A DNA stretch of 64,000 nucleotides. Source: Rubrivirga litoralis (lineage in GTDB: Bacteria > Bacteroidota > Rhodothermia > Rhodothermales > Rubricoccaceae). Below, piece after piece: positions 58,304-64,000 of the stretch. The stretch spans positions 29,590 to 93,589 of the forward strand of contig NZ_JAVRHT010000012.1 in NCBI RefSeq assembly GCF_031846415.1. Direction: 5' to 3'. The position numbers and the translations under genes are program-made. Positions within the stretch are counted from its first letter, which is position 1; the number at the start of each line of letters is the position of its first letter. The notes beneath the pieces were generated by a model. It ran no database searches. It saw only the letters and a list, made by a program, of their open reading frames with translations, and was not told the origin of the DNA.

Positions 58304-59089
58304 TCAGACGATCCGGGGCGAGGGTCGGGCTTCGATCTCGTCCGCCAGCGCGGCGTAGTCCTGCGCGGCCGTGGACGAGCGGTCGTAGAACGGGAGCGGG
58401 ACGCGGGCCATCTCGGACTCCCGCACCCGGACGGTCTCGCGGATGTAGGTCTTGAGCCCGCCCTTCCCGTCCGGCCCCGCCACCTGGCCCGCGACGTACT
58501 CGGCGAGGTCGAGGTCGTGGTGGCTCGACACGTTGACGCGCGTCGCGAACGCGCCCGTGACCGGCGTCGTCCCGAACCGCTTCGAGAGCTCCATCACGTC
58601 GACGAGTCCGTCGAGCGCGCCTCGCCCGGAGGCGACGGGCACGTAGACCTCGTCGGCCGACGCGAGCGTGGCCGTCACGAGGGCCGACGCCTGGGGGGGC
58701 GAGTCGATGACGACGAAGTCGTAGTCGGCTTCGACGGCGTCGAGGAGTGCGACGAGCCGGTTGGCGAGCCGGGCGACCGCCTGGCCCTCGAACTGGACGA
58801 GCTGGCGGCTGGCCGGGACGATATGGAGCACGCCGCCGTTCTCGGCGAGCGGCTTATCCCAGAGCCCCTCGGGGCGGAGCACGGCGGCTTCCGCCTCGAT
58901 CTCGCCTTTGAGGTACTGCGCGGCGGCGTGGGACGGGTCGAGCCCCGCCGACTTGGTCAGCGTCGCCTGCGGGTCGAGGTCGACCAGCAAGACGCGGCGC
59001 CCACGGCGGGCCAGTTCGGCCGCGACGGCGAGCGAGGAGGTTGTCTTGGACGAGCCGCCTTTGAGATTGCTGAAAGCGATGACGCGCAC
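58304..59089 (-). CDS. parA: ParA-type partition ATPase
   Basis: A 261-residue Walker-type ParA of the small (type Ib-like) class, with no N-terminal HTH. The deviant Walker A is SNLKGGSSKTTSSL near residues 7-20, Walker A' is VLLVDLDPQATLTK near 33-46 and Walker B is FVVIDSPPQASALV near 124-137. Lacking a DNA-binding domain, it should rely on the small RHH protein downstream for regulation. The GTG start follows a heptad array by 20 bp, so the operon is probably repressed by that protein. Confidence 0.92.
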   Translation of the reverse strand: MRVIAFSNLKGGSSKTTSSLAVAAELARRGRRVLLVDLDPQATLTKSAGLDPSHAAAQYLKGEIEAEAAVLRPEGLWDKPLAENGGVLHIVPASRQLVQFEGQAVARLANRLVALLDAVEADYDFVVIDSPPQASALVTATLASADEVYVPVASGRGALDGLVDVMELSKRFGTTPVTGAFATRVNVSSHHDLDLAEYVAGQVAGPDGKGGLKTYIRETVRVRESEMARVPLPFYDRSSTAAQDYAALADEIEARPSPRIV

Positions 59090-59108
59090 GGGGGAAGGGT
59101 ATGTGATC

Positions 59109-59161
59109 CTAGCCCCTAGATACTACCGGCTAGGGTCTATTGTCGAGATCCTAGACACTAG
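59109..59161. repeat. CTAG heptad array 2 (parA promoter)
   Basis: Eight successive 7-bp positions start at 59109. CTAG is exact at 59109, 59116, 59130, 59151 and 59158; 59123 and 59137 differ by one base (CTAC, CTAT), and 59144 reads CGAG. The phase is kept over 53 bp, including the imperfect units. It lies upstream of parA and is the longest of the four arrays. Confidence 0.7.
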
Positions 59162-59226
59162 ACATTCTACAAAGCCTGCCCTGAGCCTCCGACGCACCTT
59201 TCCGCGCTGGTGCGGGCAAACATGAT

Positions 59227-59244
59227 CTAGGGTCTAGATGCTAG
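59227..59244. repeat. CTAG heptad array 3 (TraF-like gene start)
   Basis: CTAG at 59227, 59234 and 59241, 7 bp apart. The array overlaps the ATG at 59238 and lies 15 bp before the alternative GTG at 59259 of the transfer peptidase gene. Confidence 0.65.
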
Positions 59245-59816
59245 GACGAACAGGCTCCGTGCGCCGCAACCATGACCGCCGGAGGCGCCGTCTTCGCAGG
59301 TGGGCGGTCGCGCTCGGCGCGGCCGTCGTCGTCGTCGTAGCGGGCGCACTCTTCGGCGTCCGCGTCAACACGACGCCGAGCCTCCCGCGAGGGCTCTACG
59401 TCGCCTCGGCGCTGGGCGAGCGACCCGTCGCACGCGGCGACCTCGTGGCCGCGTGCCCAGACACGGCCGCTGTCCGGCGGCTCGGCCGGTACTGGACGAA
59501 CGGGCGGTGCCCAGGCGGCTCCCAGCGCCCCGACGGCGTCCGGCCGCTCGCGAAGCCCGTCGCAGGCCTTCCAGGCGACACCGTCCGCGTCGACAGCGCG
59601 GGCGTTTGGGTAGGGGAGAGGCATCTGCCTGCGAGCGCACCGCTCGTCCGTGACCGCGCTGGTCGACCCGTCCAGCCCGCGCTCGGGGTTCACGTCCTCG
59701 GGCCGGGCGAGTATTGGCTGCACTCCGGCCGGGTGCCGACGTCCATTGACTCCCGCTACACCGGCCCCGTCCGCGTCGTCTTGGAGCGGCTCCGGCCGCT
59801 CTGGACGGAAGACTGA
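59238..59816 (+). CDS. traF: TraF-like S26 conjugative transfer signal peptidase
   Basis: A 192-residue membrane-anchored peptidase with one transmembrane segment near residues 23-42 (WAVALGAAVVVVAGALFGV). The S26 motifs are NTTPSLPRGLYVAS near 46-59 with the catalytic Ser, and PLAKPVAGLPGDTVRVDS near 100-117 with the catalytic Lys. The end has SIDSRYTGPVRVV, typical of TraF, the protease that matures and cyclises the IncP pilin TrbC. The ATG lies inside a heptad array, so the GTG at 59259 (VRRNHDRRRR) may be the true start. It heads the conjugation genes. Confidence 0.82.
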   Translation: MLGRTGSVRRNHDRRRRRLRRWAVALGAAVVVVVAGALFGVRVNTTPSLPRGLYVASALGERPVARGDLVAACPDTAAVRRLGRYWTNGRCPGGSQRPDGVRPLAKPVAGLPGDTVRVDSAGVWVGERHLPASAPLVRDRAGRPVQPALGVHVLGPGEYWLHSGRVPTSIDSRYTGPVRVVLERLRPLWTED

Positions 59817-59901
59817 GCGGGCTCGTGAGCCTCAGGCCACTCGCGGCGCGCTCTGCCAGTCGGACCCGCCCGGCCGCCTCTCCGAACGAGGTGACAGCCC
59901 G

Positions 59902-60939
59902 GTGAGCGCCGCCGACGGCGGGTCCAGACATCCACAGACCCCTCCCGTGCCCACGTCCGCCCGCCCAACGCCACAGACCGGAGCGAACACCGGTGAGGCC
60001 GGGCGAGAGGGCCGCTACCGCGAGCTCATGGAGCGGTACCTCGGCCCGCGCGTCGTCGAGGCGTTCGCCGACGACGACGTGACCGAGGTCTACGTCAACG
60101 GCGACGGCCGCTTGCGTCTCGACACGCACTCGCGCGGCAAAGTGCTCGCAGGCGTCCAGCTCCGGGCAGCGCGTGTCGAGCAGTTCTTGCACGCCGTGGC
60201 TGCCTTCCACGGCGACGCGCTCCACGGCGGCACGCCGACCGTCCAGGCCGAGCTCCCCGACGCCACGTTCGGCGGCGCCCGTCTCCAGGGGTTCCTCTCG
60301 CCACTGGCGGAGGCGTCGTGCTTCGTGATCCGCAAGCGGGCCTCGCGCGTCTTCGACCTCGACAGCTACGTCCCCAGCGTGATGACGGCCCGGCAGCGGT
60401 TCGCGCTCCGCGACGCCGTTCGGGACCACGAGAACGTGCTCGTCTGCGGCGGGACCGGATCGGGCAAGACGACGCTGTGCAACGCACTCCTGAAGGAGAT
60501 GACCGACCAGTTCCCCGACGAGCGGATCGTGGTCCTGGAGGACACGGGCGAGCTCCAGTGCGCGGCCGACGACCACTTGCAGCTCAGAACCTCAGACGAC
60601 GTGTCGCTCGCCGACCTCGTCCGGCACACGTTGCGCTGCACGCCCGACCGGATCGTCGTCGGCGAGGTCCGCGACGAGGCCGCGCTCCACCTCCTGGACG
60701 CCTGGGCGACGGGCCACCCCGGCGGGTGCGCGACGCTCCACGCGACCACGGCGCTCGGCGCGCTCCACCGGCTCGGGCGGCTCGCGCAGCGGGCCAATGT
60801 GCCGCCCCAGCACGAGCTGGTGGCCGAGGCCGTCGGCGTCGTACTCGTGATCCAAGGCGGCAACCAGGGCCGCCGCGTGACCGAGCTCGTCCGCGTGGAC
60901 GGCCAGCACGCGGGGACCTACGAGCTCTCGCCCGTCTGA
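59902..60939 (+). CDS. trbB: TrbB/VirB11-type secretion ATPase
   Basis: A 345-residue hexameric traffic ATPase. After a disordered 40-residue start come the N-terminal domain (VTEVYVNGDGRLRLDTHSRG near residues 59-78) and the RecA-like core. Walker A is VCGGTGSGKTTLCNALL near 180-196, the Asp box is VVLEDTGELQC near 210-220, with a Walker B-type region TPDRIVVGEVRDEAALHLLD near 248-267 and the His box HPGGCATLHATT. It drives pilus assembly and DNA transfer. The GTG at 59902 follows GAGGTG by 8 bases, the best start; the frame is open further upstream. Confidence 0.9.
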   Translation: MSAADGGSRHPQTPPVPTSARPTPQTGANTGEAGREGRYRELMERYLGPRVVEAFADDDVTEVYVNGDGRLRLDTHSRGKVLAGVQLRAARVEQFLHAVAAFHGDALHGGTPTVQAELPDATFGGARLQGFLSPLAEASCFVIRKRASRVFDLDSYVPSVMTARQRFALRDAVRDHENVLVCGGTGSGKTTLCNALLKEMTDQFPDERIVVLEDTGELQCAADDHLQLRTSDDVSLADLVRHTLRCTPDRIVVGEVRDEAALHLLDAWATGHPGGCATLHATTALGALHRLGRLAQRANVPPQHELVAEAVGVVLVIQGGNQGRRVTELVRVDGQHAGTYELSPV

Positions 60940-61062
60940 GCGGCCCTGTGCGCTCGCGTGGCGCCGGGTGAGCCTCGGACGCGGCCCGCCGCGCTCTCGC
61001 GCAGTAGGCGGCCCTCCAGAGCCTCTGGCGAGCCGCTCCGCTGTCCAACACACCCCGCGCCC

Positions 61063-61401
61063 ATGCACCGCTCGCTCCAGCCCGATTCCAGCCGTCGCGT
61101 CCTCATCGGACGCGCCCTCACGCTCCTCGCCCTCGCGGCCGTCCTGGCCGACCCCGCCGCAGCCTCTGGCGGCGCGGCGATGCCGTGGGACGGCCCGCTC
61201 CAGACCATCGCCGACGCGCTCACCGGCAACACCATCCGCCTCGTCGCCGTAATCGCGCTCGCCGCTGGCGGCATCGTGTGGGCGTTCACCAAGAACGAGG
61301 AGGGCGTCAAGCGGATCGGCCAGGCCGTGCTCGGCCTCGGGGTCGCCATCGGCGCGGCATCGTTCGCCGCCACGCTCGGCATCTCGGGCTCGACGTTTTG
61401 A
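61063..61401 (+). CDS. trbC: TrbC/VirB2-type pilin subunit
   Basis: A 112-residue prepilin. A basic start followed by a hydrophobic stretch (TLLALAAVLADPAAASGG near residues 21-38) forms a long signal peptide ending at an Ala-x-Ala type site. The mature part contains the two membrane helices of TrbC/VirB2 (LVAVIALAAGGIVWAFT near 61-77 and AVLGLGVAIGAASFAATLG). The TraF-like peptidase upstream is the expected processing enzyme. Its stop overlaps the next start (TTGA). It follows trbB after a 120-bp gap with no other gene. Confidence 0.82.
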   Translation: MHRSLQPDSSRRVLIGRALTLLALAAVLADPAAASGGAAMPWDGPLQTIADALTGNTIRLVAVIALAAGGIVWAFTKNEEGVKRIGQAVLGLGVAIGAASFAATLGISGSTF

Positions 61402-61748
61402 GCCGAGCCCAGAGCCCGAGAGGGGAGAGGGCGAAGCTCCCCGAGCGGCCGGTCCACCAGTCGCTCGTTCGGACGCCTCGCTACGCCGGGGTCGACCGGA
61501 CCTTCCTCGTCTTGGAGGTCACGCTCGTCGTCTGCCTCGGCTACCTCATGGGCGTCTCGTGGGCGACGGCGGGCGTCGTCCTGCTCACGGTCGGCGTGGT
61601 CCACCCGCTCATGGTCCGGCTCTCGGCCGACGACGACCTCCTCCCGCATTTGGTCGTGCGGACGCTCACGCAAGCCGACGCCTACGACGCACTCCCACCT
61701 GCGACGGGCTCGGGCCGCAAGCCGAGTCCGGCCGTTCCTACGCCGTAG
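61398..61748 (+). CDS. trbD: TrbD/VirB3-type membrane protein
   Basis: A 116-residue protein. After a basic N-terminus it has VHQSLVRTPRYAGVDRTFLV near residues 18-37, then two adjacent hydrophobic segments (VTLVVCLGYLMGV and AGVVLLTVGVVHPLMVRL), the layout of VirB3/TrbD inner-membrane proteins. It normally cooperates with the VirB4/TrbE ATPase encoded next. The TTG start overlapping the trbC stop is favoured because no ATG or GTG precedes the conserved segment. Confidence 0.75.
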   Translation: MSRAQSPRGERAKLPERPVHQSLVRTPRYAGVDRTFLVLEVTLVVCLGYLMGVSWATAGVVLLTVGVVHPLMVRLSADDDLLPHLVVRTLTQADAYDALPPATGSGRKPSPAVPTP

Positions 61749-61764
61749 CGGCGATTCGCAACGA

Positions 61765-61789
61765 CTAGAACCTAGCGTCTAGATCCTAG
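61765..61789. repeat. CTAG heptad array 4 (trbE start)
   Basis: CTAG at 61765, 61772, 61779 and 61786, exactly 7 bp apart, ending 3 bp before the ATG of the VirB4/TrbE gene. It is the same architecture as the arrays at parB, parA and the TraF-like gene, but inside the transfer operon. Confidence 0.7.
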
Positions 61790-61792
61790 AAC

Positions 61793-64000
61793 ATGAGTTT
61801 GCTTTCTGCCGCCGCTGGCCTCGCCGCCGGGTCCCTGGGGGCCGCCGCTCTCGGAAAGCTCCGCGAGCACCGAAAGACGCCGCGCGCGCTCTCCGACCTG
61901 CTCGGCTGGGGCTTCCTGGTGGGGGAGGGGGTCGTGCTGACGAAGGACGGCTCGTTCCTGGCGGCGTGGCGCGTCCGGGGCCGCGACCTCGCGTCCTCGA
62001 CCACGGGAGAGGTCGCCGCACTGGCGACGCACGTCGGCGCTGCGCTCTCGGCCTACGGCGACGGCTGGATGATCCACGCCGACGCCGTCCGCCGCGAGGC
62101 CGTCGGCTACGCGCCGCCCGACCGGTGCCACTTCCCCGACCCCGTGAGCGCGCTCGTCGACGAGACGCGCCGCGCGCGGTACACGGCGACCGCCGAGCAC
62201 TACGAGACCGAGTCGGTCTTCTCGCTCACCTACACGCCGCCACCGGGGCTCGTGGGGCGGCTCCAGAAGGCCGTCGTCGCAGGGCGAGACGAGGCCTCCG
62301 GCGTCGACTGGGACCGGCTCCTCGGGCAGTTTGAGCGCGAGGCGCGCGGGCTCCGCGACCGCCTCTCGTCGTCTGTCCGAATCGAAAGACTCAGTAGTGC
62401 GGACCTGCTCCGCCACCTCCACGAGTGCCTGACCGGGCTGCCCCACGCCGTCGGCGTGCCGGGCCACGGCGCCTACCTCGACTACGCGCTCGCCGACCAG
62501 CCCTTCGTCGGCGGCTTCGAGCCGCGCGTGGGCGCGAAGCACGTCCGCGTCGTCGCCGTGCAGGGCTACCCGAACGCGACGACGCCCGGCCTCGCCGACC
62601 CGCTCTTGCGGCTGCCGTTCCCGTACCGGTGGAGCCTGCGGTTCCTGCCGTTCTCGCCTGCGACGGCGACCAAGGTGATCGGCAAGGCCCAGCTCGGGTG
62701 GTTCCAGAAACGGCGCGGCGCGGGCGACTGGGTGAAGGACATGGCCTCGAAGGAGAAGCGCCAGGACACCGAGATGGACATCGCCTTCCAGGACGCCAAC
62801 GCGAGCCAGATGGTGCTCGACGCCGGGGCCGCGCGGGCGTCGAACACGGGCGGCGAGCTCCGCTTCGGCTACCTCACGGCCTGCGCCGTCGTGATGGCGG
62901 ACACCAAGCGCGCGGCCGACGACCGGGCCGCCGGGCTCCTCAAGGCCGTCCGCGACCTCGGGCTCACGGGCCGCGTCGAGGACGTGAACGCCGTCGACGC
63001 CCTCATCGGCTCTCTGCCTGGCCACGGCCACGCCAACCTCCGCCGCCCCGTCTTGTCGACCGACAACTTGGTCGACCTCCTCCCTCTCACCGCCCCGTGG
63101 GGCGGGCACCGCGAGGTGCCGAGCGGGCTGTTCCCCGAGGGCTCGCCGCCGCTCCTGTGGGCCAAGACCGATGGGAGCACGCCGTTCCGGTTGTGCCTTC
63201 ACGAGGGCGACGTGGGCCACACGCTCATCGTCGGCGCGACGGGCGCGGGCAAGTCCGTGCTCGTCGGGCTGCTCCTCGCGCAGTGGCGACGCTACGCAGG
63301 CGCCCGGACGGTGACCTTCGACGTCGGCTACAGCCACTACGTCTCCGGCCGTGCGATGGGCGCGGCGCACTACGACCTCGCCGGGCCTCTGGCGGCGGGC
63401 CGTCCGGTCGAGATGCAGCCGCTCCGCGACGTGGACCGGCCCGAGGTGCGGACGTGGGCCGTCGACTGGGTCGAGTCCCTGGTCGAGCTCCAGGGCGAGC
63501 GGTTGTCGCCCGACGAGCGGGGCCGACTGGCGCACGCCGTCGGCCTGCTGGCGGAGAGCCCGCCCGAGGACCGGACGCTGACGGCGCTGCTGGTCGGACT
63601 GGGCGACGAGCGGCTCCGGGCGCTCGTCCGGCCGTACACGCTGGAAGGACCGTATGGCCAGCTCTTCGACGCCGACCGCGACTCGTTCGGGAGGGGAGAC
63701 GAGGCCGTCCGGCACCAGGTCGTCGAGCTCTCACATTTGGTCGGCATGTCCGACCGCGTGCTCGTCCCAGCGCTGACCTACCTCTTCCGCCGCGTCGAGG
63801 AGAGCCTGGACGGCTCGCCGACGCTCATCGTGATTGAGGAGGCCTGGGCCGCGCTCATGCACGGCCGCTTCGCCGACCGGCTCCGCCAGTGGCTCTTGAC
63901 GCTCCGCAAGCGCAACGCGGCGGTCGTTGTCGTGGCCCACAGCCCGGCTCAGTTTCGCGACCCCGGCGTCAAGGGCGCGCAGCTCCTGGTCGAGAGCTGT
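61793..64000 (+). CDS. trbE: TrbE/VirB4-type conjugation ATPase, 3' end outside the window
   Basis: The frame is open from the ATG at 61793 to the window end (736 codons), so the gene is cut by the border. The N-terminal part (ALSDLLGWGFLVGEGVVLTK near residues 32-51) fits VirB4/TrbE/CagE. Walker A is IVGATGAGKSVLVGLLL near 479-495 and Walker B is PTLIVIEEAWAALMHGRFAD near 677-696, followed by LRKRNAAVVVVAHS. It energises assembly of the type IV secretion channel. A heptad array immediately before the start suggests separate control from the upstream trbBCD genes. Confidence 0.9.
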   Translation, partial: MSLLSAAAGLAAGSLGAAALGKLREHRKTPRALSDLLGWGFLVGEGVVLTKDGSFLAAWRVRGRDLASSTTGEVAALATHVGAALSAYGDGWMIHADAVRREAVGYAPPDRCHFPDPVSALVDETRRARYTATAEHYETESVFSLTYTPPPGLVGRLQKAVVAGRDEASGVDWDRLLGQFEREARGLRDRLSSSVRIERLSSADLLRHLHECLTGLPHAVGVPGHGAYLDYALADQPFVGGFEPRVGAKHVRVVAVQGYPNATTPGLADPLLRLPFPYRWSLRFLPFSPATATKVIGKAQLGWFQKRRGAGDWVKDMASKEKRQDTEMDIAFQDANASQMVLDAGAARASNTGGELRFGYLTACAVVMADTKRAADDRAAGLLKAVRDLGLTGRVEDVNAVDALIGSLPGHGHANLRRPVLSTDNLVDLLPLTAPWGGHREVPSGLFPEGSPPLLWAKTDGSTPFRLCLHEGDVGHTLIVGATGAGKSVLVGLLLAQWRRYAGARTVTFDVGYSHYVSGRAMGAAHYDLAGPLAAGRPVEMQPLRDVDRPEVRTWAVDWVESLVELQGERLSPDERGRLAHAVGLLAESPPEDRTLTALLVGLGDERLRALVRPYTLEGPYGQLFDADRDSFGRGDEAVRHQVVELSHLVGMSDRVLVPALTYLFRRVEESLDGSPTLIVIEEAWAALMHGRFADRLRQWLLTLRKRNAAVVVVAHSPAQFRDPGVKGAQLLVESC

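Noticed and set aside
58272..59244. CRISPR-like interpretation of the repeated CTAG elements
   Set aside because: Units are 7 bp with no spacers of uniform length, and no cas genes are present; they fit protein-binding heptads.
61772..63715. 647-codon minus-strand frame opposite trbE
   Set aside because: The plus strand reads as a continuous VirB4/TrbE with Walker motifs; the minus frame is compositional shadow.
1..64000. tRNA, rRNA or intact insertion sequence genes
   Set aside because: I saw no cloverleaf-like clusters, rRNA segments, transposase motifs or terminal inverted repeats anywhere in the window.

Overview
The window looks like about 64 kb of a large, GC-rich conjugative plasmid. 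It opens with a Rep_3-type replication initiator and closes with a ParA/ribbon-helix-helix partition pair and the start of an IncP-like (Trb) type IV secretion operon. An ECF sigma factor directly followed by a Ser/Thr kinase, strongly GC-biased codons, few Shine-Dalgarno sequences and protein families such as DUF6166 suggest a Rhodothermota host (Rubricoccus/Rubrivirga-like). The host assignment is inference; no rRNA or marker gene is present.

Layout. 0-2.6 kb: replication initiator, an orphan Xre/ParS-type antitoxin and a tandem operator-like element. 2.6-9 kb: small stability and defence modules, namely an AbrB-like protein, a DUF6933 protein, an AbiEi antitoxin paired with an AAA+/DUF234 ATPase instead of AbiEii, an AbrB antitoxin remnant, and a three-gene HipB-HipS-HipT module with three upstream operator-like repeats. 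9-10.1 kb: a tyrosine recombinase with a dif-like site just upstream. 10.1-13.8 kb: a membrane protein with a lysozyme-like C-terminus, an Mrr-like nuclease and a broken gene. 13.9-32.5 kb: one long minus-strand defence operon, OLD-family nuclease - brxE - brxA - brxB - brxC - pglX - small ORF - pglZ - brxL - HD phosphohydrolase - CYTH protein. It is a type-1-like BREX core with the BrxE protein otherwise associated with type 6. 32.8-36.5 kb: a divergently transcribed 1245-residue TPR-PIN protein.

37-47 kb: a block of minus-strand plasmid backbone genes (SprT-like metalloprotease, RadC-like JAB protein, DUF6166 protein, strawberry-notch helicase and several unknowns). Almost every gap between them holds a perfect GC-rich hairpin. 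47-48.4 kb: an Xre-RES toxin-antitoxin pair flanked by two decayed 3' ends of the same methyltransferase family whose intact member lies at 54-55 kb. 48.6-54 kb: plus-strand metabolic and stress cargo (zinc alcohol dehydrogenase, HbpS/GlcG-like protein, SnoaL-like protein, TolB-like protein, yellow/SMP-30-like protein, Na+/H+ antiporter). 54-58 kb: methyltransferase, LexA, ECF sigma factor and kinase.

58-64 kb: partition and conjugation genes. Four arrays of CTAG tetramers spaced exactly 7 bp apart lie at the starts of parB, parA, the TraF-like peptidase and trbE. This resembles the heptad operators bound by the RHH protein omega of Gram-positive plasmids, so one DNA-binding protein may both mark the centromere and control partition and transfer genes. 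The most unusual parts of the window are these heptad arrays, the OLD-BREX-HD-CYTH operon, the AbiEi-ATPase pair, the TPR-PIN protein and the hairpin-punctuated backbone block.
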